Source of the DNA: Paenibacillus sp. H1-7
GTDB taxonomy: Bacteria > Bacillota > Bacilli > Paenibacillales > NBRC-103111
Assembly: GCF_022354825.1 (NCBI RefSeq)
Contig: NZ_CP031168.1
Location: 3,349,501 to 3,413,500, forward strand
Direction: 5' to 3'
DNA length: 64,000 nucleotides
Shown: piece after piece, positions 15,070-22,739 of the stretch
Layout: the number at the start of each line of letters is the position of its first letter
How positions within the stretch are numbered: position 1 is the stretch's first letter
Program-made: the position numbers and the translations under genes
The notes under the pieces: model-generated
Told to the model about the DNA's origin: nothing
Databases searched by the model: none
Seen by the model: only the letters and a program-made list of their open reading frames with translations

Positions 15070-17259
15070 ATGTCCATTCTGGAAAAGCTTCCGCAAGCGA
15101 TTGAGGCGAAGGTGCAGGGGAAGCCTTTGTTCACGGCGATGGCAGACGTGGATGAGAAGGGCCAGTCCGGCGAACGCTGGCTCGTCGTTACGGAGAATGC
15201 GGTAACCGTCTACCAGACGGATGGAGAATCGTTAACGAAGCTTGGAGTCGAGGAAATCACCGAGTGCCGTGTCGTCTCAGCAATCGGGGGAGGAACAGTG
15301 ATCGCGGATACGATGAAGGGTCCTGTCGCTCTAGTCAGGTACACTTCCAGTTTTGCCGGAAAATTTGGATTCGCTTCCAAATTGATTAAAGCGCTTTCCG
15401 GCAAAGAGGACATTCCGGCCGCATCGGTCAAGGATTTGCCTCGGCGATGTACTCAGTGCGGTACGCCTCTTCTGGAGGGAACGCAAATCTGTTCGATTTG
15501 TACCGATAAGGGGAAGGTCGCCGCACGGCTATTAAGCTACGCAAAGCCATATCGCGTCCAGATGACCGCAGCAGCGGTAATGATGATTTTGGCAACACTG
15601 ATGGAGCTTGTTCCTCCCTATTTGACGAAGGTTATCGTGGATGACGTGCTTCAGCCTAAGAATATTGGTCTGGCCCTGTTATGGTTCGTGCTGGGGCTAG
15701 CAGGCGCAAGGGTTATGCTGTCGCTGATGCAGACGCTGAGGGGATATGTCGGCGTATGGGTAGGCGGCAAGCTGATGGGGGATATACGGAAGGATATTTA
15801 TTCTTCCTTAATGAGATTGTCGCTAGGCTTCTTCGATCGCAGGCAAACCTCGCAGTTTATCGGCAGGGTGAATAGCGATGCCGAAGCGATGAGGCAATTT
15901 TTGACCGATGGGGTCATGTGGATTTCGGGGCAAGTGCTCATGCTGGCGGCCGTCATTACGATGATGGTTAGTCTCGACTGGAAGCTGGCTATATATGCTC
16001 TCTTGCCTACGCCGCTGATTGTATTCACATCCATGATCATTTGGCCGACGATCCGCTCCCGCTGGTACCGTCATTGGCGGGCGATCAACCGCCTGAATAT
16101 GCTCGTAGGCGACGCTCTTCAAGGCATTCGTGTAGTAAAGGCCTTCGGCCAAGAGCCTACGGAGATGTCGCGGTACGGCGATGCCAACAAGGAGCTTGTC
16201 GTGCAAAATATTCGTGCGGACGGCATGTGGCAAGGGGTATTCCCGCTGTTCGCGCTAATATCCACATCCGGCGCTATTCTCGTCTGGTATTTCGGGGGCT
16301 GGATGGTGCTGCGGGACCAAATATCGCTCGGTACACTGATGGCCTTTTCCGCGTATCTCGGTATGCTGTTCGGACCGCTGCAATGGTTCAGCCAGGCGCT
16401 GAACTGGACCAGCCGAGCGATGGCTGCCGCCGACCGCGTATTCGAAATTATGGATACTCCGTCCGATGTGCCGGACGATCTGGAGCCGGTATCGATGGAC
16501 TGGGTTGAAGGACGCGTCGTGCTGAACCAGGTATCCTATGGATACGAAGCGCATCATCCCGTATTGAAGAATATCGACTTGAACGTCGCTCCAGGAGAGA
16601 TGATTGGACTGGTGGGGCATTCCGGAGCGGGGAAATCGACGCTGATCAATATGATCTGCCGGTTTTACGATCCGAATCAAGGCACCATTACCATAGACGG
16701 CGTGCCTTTGAAGAAGATCAAGCAGGAGGATCTTCGCAAGAAGATCGGCGTCGTGCTGCAGGAAACATTCCTGTTCGACGGGACGATTACCGAGAACATC
16801 GCTTATTCCAAACCGGACGCTACGCCGGAAGAAATCATGAGGGCGGCGAAGATCGCCAACGCCCATGATTTCATAGTCAGGCTGCCGGACGGTTACGATA
16901 CGAAGGTCGGCGAGCGGGGCCATCGGCTCTCGGGAGGGGAGAAGCAGCGGATTGCGATCGCGAGAGCTATCGTTCACGATCCCCGCATCTTGATCCTTGA
17001 CGAGGCTACGGCTTCCGTAGATACGGACACGGAGCGGCAAATTCAGGAGGCGATATCCCGACTGGTCAAAGGGAGAACGACATTCGCTATCGCTCACCGA
17101 TTGTCTACGCTGCGCAATGCGGATAGACTCGTCGTGCTGGATAAAGGACAAATTGTCGAGATCGGAACCCACGAGCAGCTGCTGGATAAACAAGGCGCTT
17201 ACTTTAAGCTGGTGGAAGCACAGCGTGAGCTGTCCAAGATCAAGGGGGTGCAGAGCTAA
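15070..17259 (+). CDS. ABC exporter half-transporter with N-terminal extension and zinc ribbon
   Basis: The 729-residue protein is about 130-150 residues longer than a usual type I ABC half-exporter. Residues 1-115 form a beta-rich domain with a WLVVTENAVTVYQ strand reminiscent of GRAM/PH-like domains. A four-cysteine zinc ribbon follows (C127, C130, C141, C144). The six-helix membrane domain covers about 155-445. The ATPase has Walker A GHSGAGKST (about 517-525), signature LSGGEKQ (620-626) and Walker B ILILDEATA. It should act as a homodimeric exporter. The DUF1854 gene overlaps its stop by one base, so the two work together. The substrate is unknown. Confidence 0.92.
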   Translation: MSILEKLPQAIEAKVQGKPLFTAMADVDEKGQSGERWLVVTENAVTVYQTDGESLTKLGVEEITECRVVSAIGGGTVIADTMKGPVALVRYTSSFAGKFGFASKLIKALSGKEDIPAASVKDLPRRCTQCGTPLLEGTQICSICTDKGKVAARLLSYAKPYRVQMTAAAVMMILATLMELVPPYLTKVIVDDVLQPKNIGLALLWFVLGLAGARVMLSLMQTLRGYVGVWVGGKLMGDIRKDIYSSLMRLSLGFFDRRQTSQFIGRVNSDAEAMRQFLTDGVMWISGQVLMLAAVITMMVSLDWKLAIYALLPTPLIVFTSMIIWPTIRSRWYRHWRAINRLNMLVGDALQGIRVVKAFGQEPTEMSRYGDANKELVVQNIRADGMWQGVFPLFALISTSGAILVWYFGGWMVLRDQISLGTLMAFSAYLGMLFGPLQWFSQALNWTSRAMAAADRVFEIMDTPSDVPDDLEPVSMDWVEGRVVLNQVSYGYEAHHPVLKNIDLNVAPGEMIGLVGHSGAGKSTLINMICRFYDPNQGTITIDGVPLKKIKQEDLRKKIGVVLQETFLFDGTITENIAYSKPDATPEEIMRAAKIANAHDFIVRLPDGYDTKVGERGHRLSGGEKQRIAIARAIVHDPRILILDEATASVDTDTERQIQEAISRLVKGRTTFAIAHRLSTLRNADRLVVLDKGQIVEIGTHEQLLDKQGAYFKLVEAQRELSKIKGVQS

Positions 17260-17762
17260 TGCGCGAGCGCGATCCATATGAGATTGTGTTACTCGACAGC
17301 CACAACGTGTGGCTGGGACGCAGTCCGGGAGGCGTACTTCAAGCCGTTATCGAAGGTGTGGAGTATCCGGAGGTGCTCCTATACCGGACATACCCCTTCT
17401 CCAAACCGACGGAATATATCTCGGTCCGCAATCCGAAGGAGGAGGAGATCGGGATTATCCGCAGCCTTCAAGAGCTCGAACTAGCGAGCAGGGAGGAAGC
17501 GGAGAGGGAGCTCAATCTGAGGTATTTGATTCCGAGAATTACTCATATCGAGAAAATTCAGCAGAAGCCGGCTCTATGGATATGGAAAGTGGAGACGACG
17601 CTGGGGCCGATGACATTGGCGCTGAGGAATTTGCACGAGCACTTGCAATCCCCGGCACCCGGCAGGTACTTGATATCCGATATCGAGGGCAGACGATGCG
17701 AGATCGTAGACATTAACGCGATGGATGCACATAGCCGTAAGCAGTGGAACAAGATCTTGTAA
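17259..17762 (+). CDS. DUF1854 protein paired with the ABC exporter
   Basis: The ATG overlaps the exporter stop (TAATG), showing translational coupling. The 167-residue product has no membrane segment and matches DUF1854 by ISVRNPKEEEIGIIRSLQEL and by the closing IEGRRCEIVDINAMD region. As far as I know, DUF1854 proteins usually accompany an ABC exporter of the kind encoded upstream, and in some proteobacteria such pairs lie near cyanophycin genes. No cyanophycin gene is seen here. Its biochemical role is not known to me. Confidence 0.85.
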   Translation: MRERDPYEIVLLDSHNVWLGRSPGGVLQAVIEGVEYPEVLLYRTYPFSKPTEYISVRNPKEEEIGIIRSLQELELASREEAERELNLRYLIPRITHIEKIQQKPALWIWKVETTLGPMTLALRNLHEHLQSPAPGRYLISDIEGRRCEIVDINAMDAHSRKQWNKIL

Positions 17763-17770
17763 TAGCGAAA

Positions 17771-17800
17771 GACCGCCGTTGGAAGGAACCAACGGCGGTC
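17771..17800. terminator. Bidirectional intrinsic terminator
   Basis: GACCGCCGTTGG-AAGGAA-CCAACGGCGGTC is a perfect 12-bp stem followed by TTCTGTTTT on the plus strand and TTTCGC on the minus strand. It separates the convergent DUF1854 and chemoreceptor genes. Confidence 0.88.
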
Positions 17801-17834
17801 TTCTGTTTTACAGCTTCCGGTAAACGGGGGGCTA

Positions 17835-19547
17835 TCAGCTTTTGAAACGCAAGGTGATTTCATGCAGCTCTTGGGCCATCCGTGTCAAGGCGTTGACGGA
17901 TTCCGCTATTTCTTCCATAGTAGCCAATTGTTCTTCCGAAGCTGCTGCTACGCTCTCCGTCTTGGAGAAGGCGGCTTCCGTAATGCTGCTCATGTCGTGG
18001 AGCGAAGCGGTAATTTCCTCGGTGCCTGCCGACATTTCCTCGGAAGCGGCAGAAACCTCCTGCATCTGATAAGCGACCTGCTGTACAGCGTTCAATATGT
18101 TGCGGAACGCTTCGCCGGCTTCCTGCATGATCACGGTGCCTTGCTCGACTTCTCGGCTGCCTTTTTCCATGGCGATCACCGCGGAGCGAGTCTCGCCTTG
18201 AATTTGCTGGATGATCTCCGCTATCTGTTCCGCCGATTGTCTCGACTGCTCCGCCAGCTTCCGGACCTCGTCGGCTACGACGACAAAGCCTCTTCCGTGC
18301 TCGCCGGCCCGAGCGGCTTCAATCGCGGCATTCAATGCAAGCAAATTCGTCTGCATCGAAATATCGGTAATTACATCGACGATTTGACCGATTTCATTGG
18401 AACGTGTGCCCAATTGATTGACAACCTTGGATGAATCATTGACCGACTCGCGGATTAAGTCCATTTGGGACATTGCTTTCTGAATCGAAATATTGCCCTC
18501 TTCAGCTTCTTTGGAAGCCTCCATGGACATGGCGGATACATTGCCCGAGAATTCTGCAATCCGGTTAATACCGGTCGCCATCTCTTCCATAGCTCGTACG
18601 CTTTCGGTAGTGCTCTGCAGCTGCTGATCCGCGCCTCCGGCAATGTCCTGAATGGCCGCAACAACGTGATGGGTAGTCTGGGTGGATTGTTCGGAGCTCG
18701 CTGCCAATTGCTCCGAGCTTGCGGACAAGTTTTGCGACTCAAGGACGATCTTCGCGATGATTTCTCTCAAGCTTCCGATCATTCCATTGAAATCCTTCGA
18801 GAGAAGACCAATTTCGTCTTTGGATTGGTATGCAGCGTTTACGGTTAAATCCCCGTCCTGCGCTTTGGCCATCAATTGCTGGATGCTGCGGACAGGTCTT
18901 GTGATCATATTGGCAATGCCATATCCGATCAAGGAGCATAAAATGACGGCTAGCAGCGTTGCGACAACGATGATGGAGGTAGCCATCTTGGAGCTTTCAA
19001 TGCTTTTCTCGTAAAAGACTTTTGCGTCTTCTTCGTTGAACTTAACAACGTTCTCCAGGCTCTTGATCATTTCCGCACGAATCGGCTTGAACGAATTCAC
19101 ATACTCTTTATGCGCCGCTTCTTTCTGATTGGCAACTGCCAAGTCGTCGACTTTCTTCTTCGCTTCGTTGTTTTTCGGGATTAAGTCGATGAAGTTTTTG
19201 TACTGCTCTTGTGCCCTCGGAGATAATGTAATCTGCTCGAGCGTTTTTCGAGTCGCCTGATTTTTGTCGCGAGTCTGGACTATTTGATCTTGGATTTGCT
19301 TAATAATCGCTTCGTCTTTGGCCAGCAGCAATTCAAGCTGCAATGAATCCATTTGCGAATTTCCGAACAGCAGTCCCTCAACGAGACTGTTCGGGATTAA
19401 AGTTTCCTCGTACATAGCACGGGCATTGCTAGCCATTTTGTCCATAACAAGATAGCCTGTAATGCCGATAATGAGCAGGAACACAATGGAAAGTCCAAGC
19501 ATTCCCCCAATTTTCGTTTTGATTCGCAAATTTCGGATATACTTCAT
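17835..19547 (-). CDS. Methyl-accepting chemotaxis protein
   Basis: I set the start at 19547 ([15 protein letters not shown]). The frame is open further upstream, but those codons lie inside the terminator and riboswitch. The 570-residue receptor has a membrane segment at about 12-32, an extracellular four-helix-bundle sensor (about 33-190), a second membrane segment (about 191-213), HAMP, and a cytoplasmic signalling domain with the conserved hairpin tip [20 protein letters not shown]. It relays ligand binding to CheA/CheW. A c-di-GMP-I riboswitch with terminator lies in its leader, so expression follows the second messenger that governs motility versus sessile life. Confidence 0.95.
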   Translation of the reverse strand: MKYIRNLRIKTKIGGMLGLSIVFLLIIGITGYLVMDKMASNARAMYEETLIPNSLVEGLLFGNSQMDSLQLELLLAKDEAIIKQIQDQIVQTRDKNQATRKTLEQITLSPRAQEQYKNFIDLIPKNNEAKKKVDDLAVANQKEAAHKEYVNSFKPIRAEMIKSLENVVKFNEEDAKVFYEKSIESSKMATSIIVVATLLAVILCSLIGYGIANMITRPVRSIQQLMAKAQDGDLTVNAAYQSKDEIGLLSKDFNGMIGSLREIIAKIVLESQNLSASSEQLAASSEQSTQTTHHVVAAIQDIAGGADQQLQSTTESVRAMEEMATGINRIAEFSGNVSAMSMEASKEAEEGNISIQKAMSQMDLIRESVNDSSKVVNQLGTRSNEIGQIVDVITDISMQTNLLALNAAIEAARAGEHGRGFVVVADEVRKLAEQSRQSAEQIAEIIQQIQGETRSAVIAMEKGSREVEQGTVIMQEAGEAFRNILNAVQQVAYQMQEVSAASEEMSAGTEEITASLHDMSSITEAAFSKTESVAAASEEQLATMEEIAESVNALTRMAQELHEITLRFKS

Positions 19548-19582
19548 GCTCCAAGCATCCCCCACCTGAGATAATGTGAAAT

Positions 19583-19616
19583 AAAAAAAGTCCACCCCCA
19601 AAAAAAAGGGATGGAC
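19583..19616 (-). terminator. Expression-platform terminator of the c-di-GMP riboswitch
   Basis: In RNA of the minus strand GUCCAUCCC pairs with GGGGUGGAC (one U-G pair) and is followed by seven U residues. It lies 15 bases after the aptamer and 36 bases before the chemoreceptor start, as expected for transcriptional control. Confidence 0.9.
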
Positions 19617-19630
19617 GCCCCCCCAATTTT

Positions 19631-19707
19631 CGGTGGCCCGGCTGCCATAGATCAAATCCTTAGGCCCGTAGCTTTGCGTCCTTCTCTTTCGAGAAGTTTG
19701 CCTTTAT
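19631..19707 (-). promoter_or_regulatory. Cyclic-di-GMP-I riboswitch (GEMM-I)
   Basis: The minus strand shows the GEMM-I consensus in order: ATAAAGGCAAAC, a P2 hairpin CTTCTCGAAAGAGAAG with a GAAA tetraloop, GGACGCAAAGCTACGGGCC then TAAGG, and after a variable loop ATGGCAGCCGGGCCACC. The GAAA tetraloop, the GCAAAGC joining segment and the GCCGGG tetraloop-receptor region are all present. GEMM-I aptamers bind c-di-GMP. The following terminator indicates control of transcription into the chemoreceptor gene. Whether ligand turns it on or off cannot be read with certainty. Confidence 0.95.
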
Positions 19708-19735
19708 CGTAATTCCGGGTGTATCTTTTTGCCAA

Positions 19736-19764
19736 AGTATAATATAGCATTTTGAAAAAAACAA
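19736..19764 (-). promoter_or_regulatory. Promoter of the riboswitch-chemoreceptor transcript
   Basis: On the minus strand TTGTTT (19764-19759) and TATACT (19741-19736) are 17 bp apart. Transcription would start near 19729, about 25 bases ahead of the aptamer. Confidence 0.55.
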
Positions 19765-19914
19765 GACCTCTTTACTAAAACTAAATACTTACTTTACGTA
19801 CCGGAATGTCGGAATTTAGTGCGTTTGTCATGGACGATTTTGCAGGAATAGGTCTGTAGGCGGCGCCACTACACGAATTTTGGATTTATTCCCCATATTT
19901 CTTTTCGGCATAAT

Positions 19915-19943
19915 TTGACAAAAAATGAAGTCTAGTTTATTCT
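19915..19943 (+). promoter_or_regulatory. SigA-type promoter of the BMP-family gene
   Basis: TTGACA (19915-19920) and TATTCT (19938-19943) have a 17-bp spacer, 47 bases ahead of the TTG start codon. Confidence 0.7.
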
Positions 19944-19989
19944 CTGATTTGTCCGGACAAAACTACTAATTGGAAACGAGGGGTACATC

Positions 19990-21021
19990 TTGAGAAAACT
20001 TCTTTCGAAATTGGCTTTGTCGAGCTTGGCGATGGCACTTGTATTTTCATCCGGTTTGTCTACTGCAGAAGCTAGCAAGGACCCGTCACACACCAATAAT
20101 AAAAAAGCAAAAGTCGCCTTGTTGATTCCAGGTTCCTCCAAGGACGGCGGTTTTATGGAATCCGCTTATACCGGTTTGAAGAAGGCGGAAAAGGATTTCA
20201 GAATCAAAGCGACGTTTGTGGAAAATATCCCGCATGATACAGCTAAAATTGCGGATGAGCTGAGAAAACTGGCTAAGAAAAAGCCGGATATGATCATTGC
20301 CCATGCAGGACAAAGCTCGGAAGCTGTGAAGCTGGTAGCCAAAGAATATCCAAAAATTAAATTTGTTAACACTCAAACGAATTTGACCGGCGATAACCTG
20401 TCCAGCTATCAGGTGAAGCAGGAAGAATCCGCATGGCTTGCTGGCGCTGCGGCAGGATTGTTGACCAAAACAAACGTGGTTTCGCATATTTCCGGTGCAC
20501 GCGTAGGCCCTGGTCTGTTGGGACGCGCGGCCTATGCCGACGGTGTGAAATACACAAACCCTAACGCAAAGCTGCTCACTACGTTTACAGGCAATCAGGA
20601 AGATGCCCCTCTGGCGAAACGAGTTGCGCAAGCTCAAATTAACGCCGGATCGGATATGATCTTCACAATGCTGAATACGGCTCGTTCCGGTGTTACGGAG
20701 GCAGCACGCGAGAATGGCGTATATCAATTCGCTAACGTTCGCGATTACTATGCCGATGCTCCAGATGTGTTCATCGGATCTGCGATTTCGGACGCCAGCT
20801 TGACGGTTTACGGAGCGATTAAAGATTTGACCGAGGGAACCTGGAAGCCGAATACCGTGAAAAAAATCGGACTTGAGAATCCGGATGCCGTTCGGCTTGC
20901 TCTGTCACCTAATGTTCCACAAGACGTGAAGGATAAAATCGCTGCGTTCGCAGAAAAAATCAAATCTGGTGAGATTGTTATTCCTTCGGATTATACAGGA
21001 CCTGAATTTACGAATTATTAA
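19990..21021 (+). CDS. BMP-family (nucleoside-type) ABC substrate-binding protein
   Basis: A TTG start follows GAGGGG. The 343-residue protein has an N-terminal Sec signal ending near AEA-S (residue 28). There is no lipobox cysteine, although most Gram-positive BMP proteins are lipoproteins. The BMP/PnrA fold is shown by KVALLIPGSSKDGGFMESAY near the N-terminus, GLLTKTNVVSHISG, and the segment DAPDVFIGSAISD. Relatives bind purine nucleosides or other ligands for ABC import. No ATPase or permease gene is adjacent, so it is an orphan receptor. Confidence 0.85.
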   Translation: MRKLLSKLALSSLAMALVFSSGLSTAEASKDPSHTNNKKAKVALLIPGSSKDGGFMESAYTGLKKAEKDFRIKATFVENIPHDTAKIADELRKLAKKKPDMIIAHAGQSSEAVKLVAKEYPKIKFVNTQTNLTGDNLSSYQVKQEESAWLAGAAAGLLTKTNVVSHISGARVGPGLLGRAAYADGVKYTNPNAKLLTTFTGNQEDAPLAKRVAQAQINAGSDMIFTMLNTARSGVTEAARENGVYQFANVRDYYADAPDVFIGSAISDASLTVYGAIKDLTEGTWKPNTVKKIGLENPDAVRLALSPNVPQDVKDKIAAFAEKIKSGEIVIPSDYTGPEFTNY

Positions 21022-21075
21022 GCCTGGACTCGGGCAGTGATACTATTATAGATTCAGAGTTCGGAGAATGAGTTT

Positions 21076-21112
21076 AAGCACTTCTTTGCTCCCAAGGGGC
21101 AGAGAAGTGCTT
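21076..21112 (+). terminator. Intrinsic terminator after BMP gene
   Basis: AAGCACTTCT pairs perfectly with AGAAGTGCTT, followed by TTTTCC, 55 bases past the stop. Confidence 0.88.
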
Positions 21113-21480
21113 TTTTCCTTAGTATGGATAAGTACCTAATTCGGCATCGGGCCGATAATGACAGATTGCGTGATAGGTGCGAACGTCTCTTTCACTTTCG
21201 TTTCGAGTCCACACATTGGCAGGGTCAGGCGTAACATGTCGGAGCCAAGAATAACTCCGGAACGGGAGTTTCGAAAATAGCGAGTTTAGGTGCGTATAAT
21301 CCTATTCCAATTTATGGGATGAATTGCGTTCAACGAGGGGGACATGGATCATTCAGGTGGACTTGGTAGAGGTTGTTTTGTTAATTTTGCATGAATAATA
21401 GCCTGTCTATATGTACATACAGTATACTGAGTCATAGAGGTGTCCTTGATTGGCACCATCTTATTGAAAGGGTGATATGC
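21113..21480. other. Gene-poor 368-bp stretch
   Basis: I find no convincing gene here. A 16-residue frame (21344-21394, MDHSGGLGRGCFVNFA) follows a GAGGGGGAC ribosome binding site and might be a very small protein, but support is weak. TATAAT occurs at 21295-21300. The palindrome TATGTACATA lies just ahead of the VOC gene (around 21409-21418) and could be part of its control region. Confidence 0.4.
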
Positions 21481-21903
21481 ATGTCAGTTGATGTTTATGT
21501 TAACTTTAATGGGAACTGTCGCGAAGCCGTGGAATTTTACGCAGAAGCATTTGGTTCGGAGAAGCCGAAGATGATGACATTCGGAGAGGCTCCTCCTAAT
21601 CCGGAATATCCTCTCCCGGAGGAAGCGAAGAACCTGATCATGCATACGCGCCTTACCATTAGCGGCAGCAATGTCATGTTCTCGGATGTATTCCCCGGCA
21701 TGCCTTTCACTGCAGGAAACAACATCAGCCTTTCCGTAGTTTCAGAAAGCAAGGAAGAGATCGAGTCCGCATTCAGCAAGCTGAAGGAAGGCGGAACGGT
21801 GATCATGGAGTTGCAAGAAACCTTTTGGAGCAAAAGTTACGGCAGCCTGACGGACAAGTTCGGAATTATATGGCAGTTCAATCTCGGAATGGGCGGAATG
21901 TAA
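21481..21903 (+). CDS. VOC-family protein (PhnB/glyoxalase-like)
   Basis: ATG at 21481 follows GAAAGGGTGAT. The 140 residues match the PhnB/YjdN group of the vicinal-oxygen-chelate superfamily: VYVNFNGNCREAVEFYAEAF at the N-terminus and EETFWSKSYGSLTDKFGIIW-like closing segment, with one histidine in MHTRLTIS. These are small metal-binding-fold enzymes or ligand-binding proteins, and most have no known substrate. It is followed by a strong terminator. Confidence 0.85.
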   Translation: MSVDVYVNFNGNCREAVEFYAEAFGSEKPKMMTFGEAPPNPEYPLPEEAKNLIMHTRLTISGSNVMFSDVFPGMPFTAGNNISLSVVSESKEEIESAFSKLKEGGTVIMELQETFWSKSYGSLTDKFGIIWQFNLGMGGM

Positions 21904-21937
21904 ACTGCCACCCTTAAGTGCTGCAGATACAACACCC

Positions 21938-21967
21938 AGCTTGGCTGAAGTAGCCAGGCTTTTTTTT
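21938..21967 (+). terminator. Intrinsic terminator after VOC gene
   Basis: AGCTTGGCT-GAAGT-AGCCAGGCT (one G-U pair) is followed by seven T residues. Confidence 0.9.
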
Positions 21968-22043
21968 CGTTGATATGTTGATTCCATTCGGATTACAATG
22001 GATTCATATAGTAGATATGAGAGATAATCGGAGGAGTAACGGG

Positions 22044-22565
22044 ATGATTCGTTTGGGAAGCTTTGAAGTAGGTTCCGGATCCTTAATCGTTTCGGATCCA
22101 TGCTACGATCACAATGTGACGGCGATGATCCGAGGAGTTATTGATCAAGTTCTGAATGGAACCTGGATCGGTTATGTAGAGAAGCAGGACGTTAGAGATT
22201 GGGGCGAAGCTTGTTCGAGGCTAGTGGCTTGCCACGCTTCCTTAGATGAACGAAAGGACGACCTACACTGGATGAAATGCAGCTTTATCGTTGGTGTAGA
22301 TAGCGGTCAAGCCGGAATCTTCGATATCGCCAAGTATAGAATCCCTGACGTTGAAGGTCAGGATCAAGCTGCTTCGGAAGATAGCGAATGGTACCAGACT
22401 TGCTGCGATATAACGGAGAGCGCGGTGGAAGCCGGGGTCATGGACGGTGGCGTCGTTTCCCGTACAGGCATGGGGGACGGGGCGTATGGAGCTTATTTGG
22501 CTGTGAATGAAAGCAATCAGGCTATCGGTGTGAAGATTATATTTATTAGAGGCTCTGAAGTGTAG
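22044..22565 (+). CDS. DUF4241 protein
   Basis: ATG at 22044 lies 7 bases after CGGAGGAG, giving 173 residues. IRLGSFEVGSGSLIVSDPCY followed by the closing GDGAYGAYLAVNESNQAIGV is the DUF4241 signature. The family has no established activity to my knowledge; some members sit near contact-dependent toxin loci, presumably as immunity or accessory proteins. No toxin gene is adjacent here. There is no signal peptide, so the protein is cytoplasmic. Confidence 0.75.
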   Translation: MIRLGSFEVGSGSLIVSDPCYDHNVTAMIRGVIDQVLNGTWIGYVEKQDVRDWGEACSRLVACHASLDERKDDLHWMKCSFIVGVDSGQAGIFDIAKYRIPDVEGQDQAASEDSEWYQTCCDITESAVEAGVMDGGVVSRTGMGDGAYGAYLAVNESNQAIGVKIIFIRGSEV

Positions 22566-22668
22566 AGCAGCTTTATTACAACAGCATAGGTTTAATTAGA
22601 TAACCCGGATGGAAGGTGTAGCTGATATAACTTAACCTTCTTCCGGGCTATTTGCGTGTACTTTTTAA

Positions 22669-22697
22669 TTGATAGTGAGAATCGTTATCATTATAAT
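22669..22697 (+). promoter_or_regulatory. Fur-box promoter of the Btr-like regulator
   Basis: TTGATA (22669-22674) and TATAAT (22692-22697) are 17 bp apart. The spacer holds TGAGAAT-C-GTTATCA (22676-22690), matching the Bacillus 7-1-7 Fur box TGATAAT-N-ATTATCA at 12 of 14 positions. Iron-bound Fur here would block polymerase. Confidence 0.88.
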
Positions 22698-22739
22698 AAG
22701 TTTATATCAACACAACTTTCAGCGAAAGGATAAGTGCGC

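Noticed and set aside
16255..17277. Long open frame (340 codons) antisense to the ABC exporter
   Set aside because: It mirrors the strongly supported exporter coding frame, has no ribosome binding site and low-complexity, Arg/His-rich composition typical of antisense frames in mid-GC genes.
19548..19655. N-terminal extension of the chemoreceptor frame
   Set aside because: These codons overlap the riboswitch terminator and aptamer; the ATG at 19547 gives the normal chemoreceptor N-terminus.
22601..22651. Inverted repeat CCCGGA/TCCGGG after the DUF4241 gene
   Set aside because: The stem is interrupted and there is no T-run, so it was not listed as a terminator.
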